Assembly (NCBI GenBank): GCA_946902985.2
Contig: OX336388.2
Span: forward strand, 296,664,526-296,728,525
Direction of reading: 5' to 3'
Source of the DNA: Meconema thalassinum
Lineage: Eukaryota > Arthropoda > Insecta > Orthoptera > Tettigoniidae
Length of the DNA: 64,000 nucleotides
A program made the position numbers and the translations under genes. Every line of letters starts with the position of its first letter. Within the stretch, counting starts at the first letter, position 1. The notes under the pieces were generated by a model. It saw only the letters and a program-made list of their open reading frames with translations. It had not been told where the DNA came from and ran no database searches. Below, one piece after another: positions 1 through 11,674 of this stretch.

Positions 1-1326
1 CTAGACGCAGTTCGGCGGCGGGGGGATCTCCGTGGGGAGCGCGCAGATCTGGGGACCGAAACGTCCCCAGGCGCAGAAGCATCCGCAGGTGGTGGGGCGG
101 ATGGCTTCCCCTTTTTTGGAGAAAGGGAATGCGTAGTGCGGGGTTCCTTCTTCCCTGCCTCTTTAAGATATATAGACGAGTCAGGAGCAGAATTCCTGAC
201 CCTGGTCGACGATGCCACCTCCGCCGGCTTCGGCGCGGCTTTTGCCTTCCTCCCTAGTTGCAGGTTTCACAGCTGGTACAAAAGATGAGGTAGACGGAAC
301 TAAATTGGGTATTATAACTTGATAATCAATCGTAGGCGAAGGAGCAATCGCGGTATGGTACTTCTTGCGGGCTTCCTGGTAGGTGAGACCATCCAGGGTT
401 TTGATCTCCTGGATTTTCTTCTCACTCAGGAAGACAGGGCAGTTCCTGTCCCGAGGAGAATGAAATCCAGGGCAATTAGTGCACTGATAGGGTGTTGTGC
501 ACTCTTCCGCTTCGTGTGGTACCTTACCGCATGTTCCGCAGATTTCTGGGCTCGAGCATCGGGATAACATGTGCCCGAACTTCTGGCACTTATAACACCT
601 CATTGGTGGAGGGATATAAGGCCGTACGTCACAACGGTAACTTGTTACCTTGACTTTCTCCGGGAGTACCGAAAGCTCAAAGGAAATAATGAAAGCACCA
701 GTATCCACGATTTGACCATTGACCTTGCGCGTAATACGCCGGACATCAGTCACGTGACGGTGCTGCATATCCTCCTTGAGCTCTTCGTCAGTGTTCAGAA
801 TCAGGTCCCGGTGGAAAATAACTCCTCAGACCAGATTCAGGGACGTGTGCTTTTCCACTTTTACGGGTATTTCGCCAAATTGGTCACATTGCAAAAGTTG
901 TTCATCTTGCTCACCAGTCCTAGTCTTGAGCAACAAGCTACCGTTCCTCATCTTTTGTACTTTCTCAAGCTCACCATAGACACCTTCTATGTGGCGAGAA
1001 AACAAAATACTCTTTACCAGCTTGAAATCACCCCCATCTCTTCTGGTAGCTACCAGAAACTTGGGGGTGTTAGCACCCAGATTTTCACGCACAGATTGTT
1101 CCCAGGGGGTTGATCCCCGTAGGGAATCAAATGTTAAAGACTTGGGTGTAGGACCACCCTGTTTGGGGATTTTTCTTTTTGAACCCATGGCCAGATCATC
1201 CTCCCCGAATGCCACCGACATCCGATCACGGGCCGTCACAGTAGGCGCTACCCATCCAGGGCAAGGCCCGCCTAGCTTGGAAGGCATTGCCCGGGGGTCC
1301 GATGTTTTACAATGCCGTATCGGCAT
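1..1326 (-). pseudogene. ORF1 (gag-like, CCHC zinc knuckles) of a jockey/I-like non-LTR retrotransposon, broken
   Basis: Read on the minus strand from 1326. The first 166 codons hold the N-terminal RNA-binding region (TPKFLVATRRDGGDFKLVKS), then a TGA at 826-828. The same frame stays open from 825 down to 181, so this is one nonsense mutation and not a frameshift. The second half carries CCHC knuckles (CYKCQKFGHMLSRC, then CGTCGKVPHEAEEC and a CTNC...HSPRDRNC variant), typical of ORF1 nucleic-acid-binding proteins of jockey/I-type LINEs. After the stop at 181-183 a proline-rich tail continues in another frame to the window edge, which suggests a late frameshift. ORF2 would lie left of position 1. 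In the living element this protein coats the RNA for retrotransposition. Clade assignment is from memory of the family. Confidence 0.85.
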
Positions 1327-1843
1327 GTACCCCTTGGCATATACTGGATTTTACAGCTCTGACATTTGGCTGTGCAGGGACCTGCGTAGTCAGGCGGATA
1401 CTACTGCACGGGTACATGGCACACCCACCTGTCGGCGCGGCCAAGACCGGAACAGGCTTTCGAGCGTAGTCGCAAGCGTAAGTGGCCCATCCCCTAACAG
1501 CACGCACATATAGAAATTTTGGTTGCCAGACCCTGAAAGCAGTAACGGAAAGAAGTGCGATATAACCTAATGAGAGTTATACCGCACGGGTGTATATCTT
1601 TTAGAGCTGACTGTCAAACCCTCGAAAGGGGACCGATCCGAGAAACCCTTTTAGTCGCCTTTTACGACTGGCAGGGATTACTGTGGATGTATTCGCTTCC
1701 TCCCACCCACTGGGGGTCCAATTCACAAACCAACGCGGAGTCCTTAAAATATAGCCAAGGTCCCCCCTTTTAGTCGCCTCAAATGACATACAGAGAATAC
1801 CGTGGGTGTATTCTAAACCCCGCACCCACAGGGGGAAGGATTA
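1327..1843 (-). repeat. LINE 5' UTR with three copies of a structured module
   Basis: This stretch precedes ORF1 on the minus strand and ends where hAT-like sequence begins near 1844, so it looks like the true 5' end of the LINE. It holds three related modules at about 1767-1842, 1649-1722 and a decayed one at 1566-1610. The best copy contains, in minus-strand order, GTGGGTG, AGAATAC, CACCCAC and GTATTCT. The first pairs with the third and the second with the fourth, giving an H-type pseudoknot. A TCCCCC/GGGGGA pair could close the module. I recall similar modules from other invertebrate repeats but cannot verify that here. Confidence 0.6.
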
Positions 1844-2323
1844 AATGGATGATAAGTTAGTCTACATGGAAAACTTCACGAGAACAAAACGTAAACGAGG
1901 GCGAGAAAGAACCGGGAGTGTCACAAGTACACGCAAATTGCATTGCAAGACATCGGCAGTTGACGGGTCTGCGCCTCTGCTCCCTTGTTGCAATCAGCGA
2001 GCAATGTCCAGCCGAGTTAACAGTAGGGATAGGACTTACTCTGCCATACCCTTCACTATTGAGATCTGGTCTGTGCTTGGGGCTGGCAACGACCAAACGG
2101 ACGAGCGTTCCTACACAGTTGATGCACTTGGCTTTCTCAGACAGTTCACAGTAGCTTACTATAAGATTTCCTGAATTATTAAAGAACAAAATTATGAATT
2201 CCTATACATATAAAGGGAAATGTTCAGCTTTGATTACTAAAAATATTATTATGGTTTTGATTGTTTTCCTTAAAGAAATCTGGTCGTTGTGCAACACTGC
2301 AACCTTATTACCGGCTGCCACTG
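1844..2323. mobile_element. Non-autonomous hAT-like element, right part (copy 1)
   Basis: This sequence is closely matched by 47226-48770 once two insertions are removed from that copy. It ends in TTACCGGCTGCCACTG, the complement of a CAGTGGCGGC-type hAT terminus seen at the left end of the second copy (47067). The left part of this copy is cut off by the LINE whose 5' end lies at about 1843. No convincing reading frame is present. Confidence 0.6.
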
Positions 2324-4589
2324 GGTTCTAGAAAAGCTTTAAAATATACCATGATGGTTTACTTTGAAAATTGGTTCCGTATTGATTCACAAATGCAATG
2401 TTAGGTTCTGTACGCCACAATTTATTATCCTTATTTTTATTTGGACATGTTTCCAGCTCATCTTCAGCAACTTATTATTAAAATTCTTTATATAAATGTA
2501 AATTATGTAAATTAGTAAAGTCTGGAAGTCGCTTAATCTTCGTTGAGGTCTTGAATATTTAGAAACACTGTAACTATTTATTTAAATACAGCTCCCGACA
2601 TAAACGTAGGCATAAGGTAGCGACACGGACTACTGTTGGACTAATGCGAAATAAAGCTTGGAAAACAAGAATGATCTAGATGTCATTGATACAAGGCTGG
2701 ACATGTTCTTCTTGGTCCAATGAACTTCCTATCGTTTGGCTTCAAGAAGTACATTCATTGACCTAGCTTGGTTATGTGTTCAGGAGGCCTTGAGATGATT
2801 GTTGTTATCTGGGAAGAAATACATCTCTGGGGGGTGGAGAACTCATTGTCTTATAAAGAAAGATGTTAAGTTGCAGGATTGGGGATTGTAATACATGAGT
2901 TATAGGATTGTATCATAAATCAATCCCAGAGTTTCCCTGCACTATGGTCGTGGAGTGTACTTGTATTTCTGTACGCTTCTACTCCGTACGAATCTCTCCA
3001 GATTTGGAGACTGACATCGTGGCCCATACAAGAATAAAAATCACTATTCAAGCAAAGTAAATTCACCAAGCCATCAAGGTAATAGAACAACATAACAAAA
3101 GTTTGATGCTTTTCTGTCAGTCAACACGATTGTACCCAAATGAGATGAGTTATTCCCTAATCCTGAAAAATATTTACATAAGATTAATATATATACACTT
3201 GGATTGATGTTTGTTAAAATACTGAAACAATTCTGAATCATATTTCTTCTACTTCTTCCAAATGTATAAGCTTATCTTCATTCTCATAATAATCTCTGGG
3301 GTCAAGATGATGTGCACATAACAAAATCAGAAATACAATTTTATTAATACCTTGTCTGTCTACATATAAGCAAGCTTTCATTACCTGCGTCTCTTGTTCC
3401 TTATCCACAACCACCTTCATAAGGGGAAAAAATATGCCTCACAACTCTTACTATTCTTCTGATCCTTCTTTTCTTCTTGCATTTTCTTAAAACATATTTT
3501 TTCTACCTCAGCATTCTTCAAGATATCACATCTATTAATTCCAATCCATCACATTCATATCACAGAACATAATCACACCAGCAACAACTATGACCTTCTT
3601 CATACTAGATGTAACATCTAATTTTTTTTCTTTCAAATCCTCACTAACATACCACAGCACATAACATCTCTTTATCCACAACTAAAAATCCTAGACTAGA
3701 GAGCCTATCATCAACACCATTCCCCATGACATCAACTATCATTATCCATTCCCATTCTGCATAAAACCAACAAGCACCCATTCTGCATGGCAATTTTCAA
3801 CAACATTCCATGGCAACCTTGCCCTAAGATCAAGGAACCTTTGCCAATAAGCCAAAGCCACCTGGTTATATTGCAGAGCCAGCAATAGCCAGACCACCAC
3901 CGAGAATCTCTATGGCCCAGAACACATAAGACACCCTGCGGTGGTCTACCAATTGTGGCCACGGCTGGCAACCAGATAAAAATAATAAAAAATAATAACA
4001 AACAGAAAGAAACTAGAAGGAGTCTCTGTAACCTACAAATGTTAGGTTACAATACTGAAAGGGGTGAATGACTTCCAAACTTGCTTGTTTAGAGGGAATA
4101 TGTGATTGTGGTTAAATGGTTAATTCAGGTTGTATTGTACAGGCTACTTGCGCATCCAGGTGAGAGCAGTTGTCTTCATCACTATCTACACTCAACTGGA
4201 GAGCTTCCTGTGTGCCAGGGTCTCTTGTATACCTGGGTATTTCCCCTCTCGCATACGGTAGCTAAGTTTCTGTGTTTGTCGTACAAATTGGACATCTAAG
4301 TGTATTTATTTATCTCATGTACATTGTTTTCAGGATTACGGAATAACAATCGGAATACAATCGTGATGGCCGACTGAAAAGCATCAATCTTTCCTTTACT
4401 AAGGCAACACTGAAAATGGCTTCAAACACCGTAAAGGACAACATAATATATAAAACACATGAATTACACTTTAAGTCTCGGCTCGCTTTTCTTAACATCT
4501 TATGTAAGGCATTTTTCGTCAATTAATGCTATATATATACCCTACAGAATATATTTATTGTCGTTGTTATATTCCTACTCAAGTCGTCA
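2324..4589. other. AT-rich non-coding stretch, nothing recognised
   Basis: No reading frame here resembles a known protein, and codon use and composition look non-coding. If the Trpm gene extends leftwards this is likely intron. I found no terminal inverted repeats or tRNA-like boxes that I could define. Confidence 0.5.
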
Positions 4590-4847
4590 TTACAGTGTGG
4601 TATGAGCACATAATGAGGATGAACATAGGAAGACCTGCCAGGAAATATTTTGACCTTAACCTCATACAAAGAAGAGCTCGAGGAAGACCAAGAAAACGCT
4701 GGATAGAGATTGTAAGATCAGACATGGAGGAGAGAGGACACAAATGGGAAGATGTACTGGAACAGAATATGTATGAAGATAGAAGGAGTTGTACACCACA
4801 CCCGGGAAACTGGAGGTGGAGAATGATGATGATGATGATGATGATGC
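4590..4847 (+). pseudogene. 3'-terminal fragment of an RTE-like LINE reverse transcriptase with (ATG)n tail
   Basis: The plus strand encodes a stretch with ARGRPRKRWIEIVRSDMEER, the arginine-rich C-terminal signature of RTE-like reverse transcriptases (family knowledge). It runs straight into an (ATG)n microsatellite at 4823-4846, the usual simple-repeat tail of this clade. The copy is only about 255 bp, so strongly 5'-truncated. I could not define a target-site duplication. Confidence 0.7.
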
Positions 4848-5037
4848 ACCCTGAGAGTAGGAATCTCATGTTCTCTGAATTCTCATTGTTTTAATGAGTG
4901 GTGTCCTGCTAATTAAAATACATCAGATCAATATCAATAATAAAAGATCAACACATTTGTTAAACACACTATGGGTTCACCTGCAACAACCAAAGTCACA
5001 CCAAGACTTCATTTTGCCCATCACAAGTGGTCAAATA

Positions 5038-5979
5038 CAGGGTTATTCAAAACGATGGACCCAATTTAATTAATTTGTATTTCAAGAAATATACATTGGA
5101 CATGAACAATCTACATACCAATGAACAGAGAAAGGTTCAGAGTTTTGTTGACCACAGGTTATAATTGTTCAACGTGTCCTCCCTGCGCTGCACGGCAAAC
5201 ATCTAGGCGGTAGCCAAATTCGTTCCACATGTGAGAAAGCCTGTCTCGTGTTACTGAGTGCTCCGCAGCAGTGATGAGGTTCTGCAGCTTTGCCGGAGTT
5301 GTTGGTCGAGGTGGGACGTAAACCGTGTCCTTAACATAGCCCAACAAGAAAAAGTGAGATCGGGTGATCTTGGTGGCCAGAAGTGAAGAGCCAAGTCTTC
5401 TTGTCCTTTGAGACCTGTCTTCTATTCGACTGACATCGTCATTAATACATATATTGATTAACGGAGTTTTTTCCTCAATTTTGGACTTAGTAATTCTACT
5501 GTCAATAAGGACCTAACTGAGTTCCAATATGGAGTCGAACAAAATTGAAATCATCTGACACACTCGGTCAGCCCGGGCTTTTTCCTTTGCAGAGACATCC
5601 AGTTTCGTGAAATTGCATAACCCAACGTTTTATGCTCTTCCAAGCTGGTGGTTCAGTGCCGAACCAGAGACGAAAAGCCCTCAGCACCGTTACTACCGAC
5701 TCACATTTTGCAAACTCAAGAACGCAGAAAACCGTATGCTGCATAGTAGCCATCTTATTCACAAGAGACGGTGAAGAGAGACGTCGCGAGTACCCAAGCG
5801 GACGTTTTTGCAACTATCACCCTAGCGGCCATGTACGCAACTATCACCGCCCAAGTGGTGGTCAACAAAACTTTGAACCTTTCTCTGTTCATTGGTATGT
5901 TGATTATTCATGTCCAATGTGTATTTTGTGAAATACAAATTATTACCTAAATTGGGTCCATTCTTTTTGAATAACCCTG
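5038..5979 (-). mobile_element. Internally deleted mariner/Tc1-type (IS630) transposon
   Basis: The element is 942 bp and flanked by TA at 5036-5037 and 5980-5981. Its terminal inverted repeats exceed 100 bp and begin CAGGGTTATTCAAAA. On the minus strand, 5813-5568 encodes the transposase N-terminus (helix-turn-helix region, FCVLEFAKCESVVTVLRAF) and 5347-5159 the C-terminus (LGYVKDTVYVPPRPTT, ending GGHVEQL). A trace of the catalytic PPRSPDLT region lies near 5370-5400. Most of the catalytic core is missing, so it could move only with help from an intact relative. Confidence 0.85.
5159..5813 (-). pseudogene. Mariner-type transposase remnant (N- and C-terminal pieces)
   Basis: Two minus-strand pieces match the beginning and end of a mariner/IS630 transposase, but the central DDE region is deleted and replaced by about 220 bp of degenerate sequence. 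The N-terminal piece (5813-5568) contains a start codon and a KSIKRWVMQFHETGCLCKG stretch. The C-terminal piece (5347-5159) has the DRLSHMWNEFGYRLDVC helix. It would once have bound the element's inverted repeats and cut DNA. It is not functional now. Confidence 0.8.
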
Positions 5980-6062
5980 TACAATAACATTAGTTGCAGT
6001 GTAGAAAAGCGGTTGTGTCCAACCACAGCTTGCAACAGGGTGTTTTGATTGTCATTTCTGTT

Positions 6063-6960
6063 GTTCTCTTTCTTCTTCTTCTTCTTCTTTTGGATGGACC
6101 TACTGGGGACCACGTTTGTTCAACTGCTGGGTTCTGATTTTTGCCCAGTACTCACGCATCCTTTCCCGGTGTATTTCCTTCCGTTCTTCCGACCTGGGGG
6201 TGCCTTTCCGTAGAGGTTTATCCTGAAAACCACGGACTTCCCTGAGAATATGCCTCTCAGTTTGTCTGTCAGGCCCAGTTCTTTGATATCCTTCTCAGCT
6301 TCAATCAGCCAAGTGGTACGGACCTTCTTGTTTCACCTGAAGGTGAACAGACGGTTGGTCAGTCTGTTCGGAGGCAATCTTGCCACATGACCATAGAAGG
6401 CTACCCTTCACAGTCAGAAAGTCTCTCTATATGTATGTAGAGCTCTGAGTTGTGTTGTCTCCGATATTCTCCATCTTCTAGAACTGGTCCTAAGATTTTT
6501 CTGAGAATTCTTCTCTCTCTCTCTCACGTCCAATTTATCAATTGAGCCTCGTTTGTTCATTGCATATGGCATACAGGGCTTCCGGTTGGATGACTGTAGT
6601 GTTGTGTTTTAGTTTAAGGTTGCGTGATAGGCATCTCTTGTTATAGACGTTCTGAGTTAGTCCATAGGCCATTTCCAGCTTAGCAAATCTAGTGGAGAAC
6701 ACTGCTTTTTCTGACAAGTTGGGTTCAATCCATTCACCTAGATACTTAAATTTCTCTGTTTTCTTGATCTTAACCTGCTCTAGTGACATCTCTTTGCTAG
6801 CCTCTTTTATGTTGGTAAAGTACTCTGTTTTCTCCAGTGACACTTGGAGTCCTGCTTTAGCTGCCTGTCTTCTGAGACAGTTGACCTGGATTGCTGCTGT
6901 TTCCTGAGATTCTGCAATCAGCGCCATATCGTCTGCAAAGGCTAGACAATCTCTTTGCTG
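6063..6960 (-). pseudogene. RTE-like LINE fragment, RT C-terminal half with (GAA)n tail
   Basis: The minus strand from 6960 reads LAFADDMALIAESQE, containing the FADD form of the reverse-transcriptase catalytic box. It continues with FKYLGEWIEPNLSEKAVF to 6538, then through shifted frames to an arginine-rich C-terminus near 6100. It ends in a (GAA)n tail (6063-6088). The same family is present at 19340-20007, and the two share a 3' end motif around GTGGTCC...CCATCC. Several frame breaks show it is dead. Confidence 0.8.
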
Positions 6961-7093
6961 TTTGTTAATCGATTATTTTTGTACTAGCCCAATGTTTGTG
7001 TCTTAACTTAATGGTGCCACCTAGTGAACTTTGTCCTAGAGTACAGTTCATTTAAGTACAATAGAGACCCTTCAGTAAAATACTCATGGAACT

Positions 7094-7107
7094 CTTTCTG
7101 TTTGCAG
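7094..7107 (+). promoter_or_regulatory. 3' splice acceptor of the Trpm terminal exon
   Basis: A pyrimidine-rich tract, CTCTTTCTGTTTGCAG, precedes the exon. Channel homology starts directly after the AG at 7106-7107. The exon begins with one base (C, 7108) that completes a split codon, so the intron is phase 2. This site fixes the exon start. The GTG at 7121 is an internal codon. Confidence 0.75.
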
Positions 7108-9487
7108 CCACAAGTTCTCAGTGTGGGCATGGAACATGTGGAACCCGTGTGATGCAGCAGCCATCATCTTCTTCGTGATTGGCTTGAGTCTGCGACTGAG
7201 ACTTTCTTCCATGAAGGTGGGTCGCCTCATATATTGTGTGGACATCATCTACTGGTACCTGCGGATTCTCAATATCCTGGGTGTCAACAAGTACTTGGGC
7301 CCGCTGGTCACCATGATGGGGAAGATGGTGAAGAATATGATCTACTTTGTAGTTCTGCTGCTTGTTGTCTTGATGAGTTTTGGTGTATGTCGGCAAGCCA
7401 TCTTGTATCCAGACAACGAGGCCAATTGGGGACTAATACGAGAAATATTCTTTCAGCCATATTTCATGTTGTACGGTGAAGTATTTGCTGCTGAGATCGA
7501 TCCAGACTGCGGGGATCAACCGGGCATGACCAGATGTCAGATGGGGCGCTGGATCACCCCGGCTGTCATGTCCATATACCTCCTCGTTGCAAATATCCTG
7601 CTCATCAACCTTCTGATTGCTGTCTTCAATAACATCTTCAATGAAGTGAACGCTGTTTCTCACCAAGTGTGGATGTTTCAGCGCTTCACGGTGGTCATGG
7701 AGTACGAACAGAAGCCTGTTCTGCCTGCTCCCCTCATAGTCATCTGCCACATGTTCCTCCTGTATAAATACTGCCGGCAGAAGGCTCAAGGCTCCAACAT
7801 CAACACAGAAACATATGACAACGCCTTGAAGTTATTTTTAGACAGTGATGACATGGAACGTTTGTACGACTTCGAGGAGGAATGTGTGGAGGGCTACTTT
7901 CGAGAGCAGAGCATGAAGTTGAGTATGTCGAGTGAAGAGCGTATCAAGAACACTTCTGAACGTGTTGAAAATATGTATCAGAAAGTTGAAGACATTAATC
8001 AGAAAGAAAATACGCAAACATCAGCCATTCAGAGCATTGAATTCCGTATCAGAAAATTGGAAGATATAGCTAACCAGACAATGTCGCACTTGGCGGTGAT
8101 TCACCGATTCATGGCCACCTACATGCGAGATCCCTTGGCCAGCAGTGATCTGATAGAAGTCAAGTTGGCTGGAGAAAGGATCAGGGCCGCAAGAGAGAAG
8201 TCGTCGTCTGATGACCGTCGGTCTCAGTCTGGCTCGTCGGACCACATTGATAAGTTACTCTTGGTTCCACCTGTTTGCAAGGACAGAAGAAGACCCACGA
8301 GATCTTTGACCGAGGTGCGGCCTGATCCCTTCCTCTTTGGTGATGGGTTGTCCATGCACTTGACAGACAAATCCAGGTCACCAGAACCATTTCTCGAGGA
8401 GAAAGAGGAGGAAGAGGAGGAGGAAGAAGCAGCAGCCGCAGCAGAAAAGGCTAAAAAGGAAGAAGCTTCTGAGAAAGATGCAGCACCGTCTGTGCTGCCA
8501 TCTACTAGCAAAACAAGATTCTTTGCTAACTTGACGAAACACGAGAGCCTGACAGGAAGTGTGATGGAGCCGAACAATAGCCACAGAGGCAGCAAGCCGG
8601 ACATCGAGGGAATAGAGGAAGTAGAGGAAGGGGACACGGAAACCTTTCTTCGAAGTAGCTCATTAGATAATCGTTCCGAGAGGAGAGGCTCTTTAGGACT
8701 CAGGAGACAGAGCTGTGACCTGGATGCTGGTGATGGTTCCGAAAAGGGAAGCCTTTCACATCGTGCCAATATAATACCAAGACGTCAATTGAGTAAAACC
8801 CATTCAGAACCCGAAAGTGCAATGGTACAAGATTGTGTTGATGGTAGCGACTTCCCTCGTGCCAGTACCGTGGAGCGTAGCGTGACGTGGGCGGAGCCCC
8901 GCATCACCGTCATTCCCCCGACGAGCAGCTCGCGCGCGATGCTCCTGGCCATGCATTCCGAATACACGAGCATTACAGACGAGCTGGAAACCGTCTGTGG
9001 CCTCCTCTCCCCCCCTCGGTCGCCACGGCTCATGTCCCCGCCTAGGCCAACCGAGACCATCGTCCCGCACCGCATCCGCCACACTTCCGAGATGTCTAAT
9101 CCAGAGATTGCTCTATTTTTGGAAAAGGAACACCTACGAAATGCCGAAGAAAGCGACTATCTGTTGATGGAAGGTCTGATTCAGCAACGTCGCTACCAAG
9201 ACGAGGACGATGCTCTGTATCTGTCTGTAATGCAAGATGCGCCCGAATACCGCCCCAATGCGGGTGGCCCATCGGCACGCTCGCTGCGGAGGAGTAGCGC
9301 CATCGACGTACGAGACATCCCTCCCGCGTCTCCCACTCCCACCCTCGTCCCTTCTCCCACTCCGCAGCTGAGAACCGCCCTCGATAACGAAACCAACCAG
9401 CAACTGCATGTGTTGAGCAGCACTTCGAGACCTAAGTCAGAGGAAGCTAAAGGTAGCTTAGTCCCCACAACGGAAACAATGTGTTAA
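7108..9487 (+). CDS. Trpm: TRPM-type cation channel, terminal coding exon (partial gene)
   Basis: Residues are numbered from the GTG codon at 7121. It shows S3 (about 9-24), S4 (38-58, YCVDIIYWYLRILNILGVNK), S5 (73-95), pore loop with LYGEVFAAEI (118-126), S6 (146-176, LINLLIAVFNNIFNEV) and the TRP helix (181-206). A coiled coil follows at about 277-325. The long low-complexity tail has a glutamate/alanine tract (about 427-450) and serine- and proline-rich segments. It ends in TAA. The family forms tetrameric plasma-membrane cation channels; insect TRPM is linked to magnesium and zinc homeostasis. The N-terminal TRPM homology region and S1-S2 must lie upstream beyond the window. The whole stretch from S3 to the stop is uninterrupted. 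A retrocopy is unlikely because homology begins exactly at a good acceptor. Confidence 0.95.
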
Positions 9488-9582
9488 TATAGGATAAGTT
9501 TTGTAATTCATAGAAATGAAATTGTTCATATTCAATGCCTTTGCTCCATATTGACTTAAAATTCATTAAGCCTTTAAATAAA
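9488..9582 (+). promoter_or_regulatory. Trpm 3' UTR start and candidate poly(A) signal
   Basis: After the stop codon the sequence is AT-rich. The first AATAAA lies at 9577-9582, about 90 bases downstream. It falls inside the left arm of a Penelope-like inverted repeat starting near 9569, so the transcript end may be supplied by the mobile element. Other AATAAA matches follow near 9610-9620. Confidence 0.5.
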
Positions 9583-9725
9583 GGTGTAAAAACACAAATT
9601 ATCCACCATAATAAATAAATTAGTAGATTACGTGTTTCGACTTCAAGTAAAGTCTTCTTCGGCTAATATCTAATTAACATTGCAATTCTATGTCAAAAGT
9701 GGGCATAATCCCATCAAAATACTTA
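9569..9725 (-). mobile_element. Penelope-like terminal repeat, left arm of pair I, with hammerhead-like motif
   Basis: The reverse complement of this segment matches 13957-14142 with moderate divergence (shared blocks TTTAAATAAAGGTGTAAA and GTTAATTAGATATTAG). On the minus strand 9664-9633 reads CCGAAGA, a stem-loop (GACTT...AAGTC), then GAAAC. This is a one-base-decayed version of the hammerhead core CTGANGA-stem II-GAAA known from Penelope-like element termini. No Penelope ORF lies between the arms. Confidence 0.6.
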
Positions 9726-9817
9726 TAAATTAGATTTTAACTTCCCTCTTGAGATCTTTATAGATAATACAAATTTCTGTTGAATATCACTCCACTTTTT
9801 TCCTCCTAGAAATGATA

Positions 9818-9850
9818 CATCTTTCGGCTATTATTAGCCTTCATCAGTCA
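9818..9850 (-). ncRNA. Hammerhead-ribozyme-like motif
   Basis: On the minus strand the order is CTGATGA (9847-9841), stem-loop GGCTAATAATAGCC, then GAAAG. This is the full conserved core of a small hammerhead with a five-pair stem II. It sits just inside the left arm of pair I. Whether stems I and III can form is not clear from inspection; Penelope-type hammerheads have very short stem III and may act as dimers (established for the family). Confidence 0.5.
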
Positions 9851-10162
9851 TTAGCGGTACACAAACACTCCGTCATATTCAATCTTAAAATATGCTAACA
9901 CTTGTTTTAAAAAAAAATTGTTCATGTCAAATGGCGTCAACACCATTAAAACAGAGATGAAATTCTTCAAGTTAATCTTGAACCCAGGACCCTTTGTCGA
10001 TATTATATTTACTATCCATTTGATAAAATATTTTAATTTTCTTTCCAATCTTTCGTGACGCATCCCATTGGAAGAAGCCGCCTGATTATCCCAGTGTTGA
10101 TTCCTTTATGCGACTGTTCCTCTAATATTTATATCGTCAACCACTGTTGAGACTTACATTAA

Positions 10163-10808
10163 CCCTCTCAGTGCCATCGGCTCTCGCTGCTCGCGCCAAA
10201 AGTGCCAAAGCCGATTCAATCGGCGCGCTGTTTATCTTATATTTGTAGATTTTTGTAGGCATATGTCCGTGATTATTTCATACTGTTGGGAAGGTGAGGT
10301 TTTAAGCTTGCCTGTGCGATGTTTACTTTTTTCCTTCGAAGTCCGTTACGCGATAGGTTCAAGTTTGTATTCACGCCTTACCTTAGCGCTCCCCCAATCA
10401 CGCGTGTTCCCGCCAAAATTGCGGTGCAGTTGTTTTCTTCTTGTTGAAGTTTTCTGCCTACAGATGTATCTAAGAACTTTATACAGCTGGAAACGTAGTG
10501 TTTCTTCGAATATGACTCGTAGGTGTCCTTAATTTAGGCTCAAAACTGATGTTTACAAAAAAAAAAAAAAAAAAAATGGAACAATTATCAGAATAACCTC
10601 AATTAAAAGGGTTAGATGCCGTATTTAGTTTTATGAACATAATGCATGAAAGAATGAGGTATTGGTTATAATTCAAAGCAAAAATAATGATTCTATCATT
10701 GGAAATGTGGTATTTATGATTATTTTTTTTCGAATAGTCTGGATGACCATTGAAAATGGCTTGACATTCTTGGCAAATATTTCAGGAAATGGCTTGGCAC
10801 TAAGAGGG
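10163..10808. mobile_element. Non-autonomous piggyBac-like element (TTAA-flanked MITE)
   Basis: TTAA occurs at 10159-10162 and again at 10809-10812. The inner ends are CCCTCTCAGTGCCA and TGGCACTAAGAGGG, near-perfect inverted repeats starting with CCCT as in piggyBac elements. The 646-bp body has no transposase frame and includes an A tract near 10557-10576. Confidence 0.85.
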
Positions 10809-11674
10809 TTAAACAAAAGGTGTGTGTAGCTTAATGATACTCGATAGACTACCCTATTACTAAAGTTAAAAAATAAACCTAAAGTTAAGCACAAAAGCTG
10901 ATGTACTAATCTAATATAAAGTTGATGTATTGCACTATTCCATATTTTTCGAGGAATGCAATTGAATCGGTCGGAGCTAAAAAGCATTAAGTCAGTTTTC
11001 TCTACTTTTCAGGAGACAGATAAAACATCATTGACAGAACAGAACTTAACAAACACACTATAATAGTCATCTATGTTGTGAAGCAACTATTCAGGTTATA
11101 TTTGTGTTAGCGGAATATACATTTTAATTTAATAAACATATTTTTCTAATCACTTTTGGAAACGTGACGTAATCCCTTTCAGCTCCATGGTCAGTTAAGT
11201 GCAGCATAAGGCCATCCGCAATGAATATTTCACATGTTATTTTATTTTAAAATGGATTTGTAACATAAAAACCACCCAAACCTTATACAAATGTTATTTA
11301 CAAGAGCACTGTAACACGCGGGAATCTTGCAGTGCGGCCAACATTAAGTATGGAGCAAGTCATTGACTTAATGCTTTTCTCCTCTCATCCCACTACATGT
11401 AGCAGTGGTTTCTGGCTTAAACCCACAAAGCAAATTGCTTTGTGATGGATTTTGCCTGGCCAGTGAGCTTCCGTGCTTTGTCTCCTGATGGAAATATTTT
11501 GTGTGTAGTTCAAACAGAAGGCTGACTAAATTCTTTCCTGTGCCGTTCCAAGGTCCTTGGGTCAATACTTCAGAATACTATTCTTTAAAAAATGACCATT
11601 TTGACTTAATGCTTTTCAGCTCTGACCGATTCAATGATAACAGCACAATATCTGTTGCCAACATTTATCATCGC

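Noticed and set aside
571..1113. 180-codon plus-strand open frame
   Set aside because: It is the antisense of the LINE ORF1, whose zinc knuckles are unmistakable on the minus strand.
1566..1842. HDV-like ribozyme at the LINE 5' end
   Set aside because: The order of pairing segments (outer stem, H-type pseudoknot, hairpin) does not follow the nested double pseudoknot of HDV. I keep only the pseudoknot claim.
7121..7123. GTG at 7121 as a start codon of a complete 788-residue protein
   Set aside because: Channel homology begins upstream of it, directly at a splice acceptor, and S1-S2 and the TRPM N-terminus are missing. It is an internal codon.
8021..9468. Several minus-strand open frames of 60-180 codons
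   Set aside because: They are antisense shadows of the Trpm exon, kept open by its codon bias and repetitive tail.
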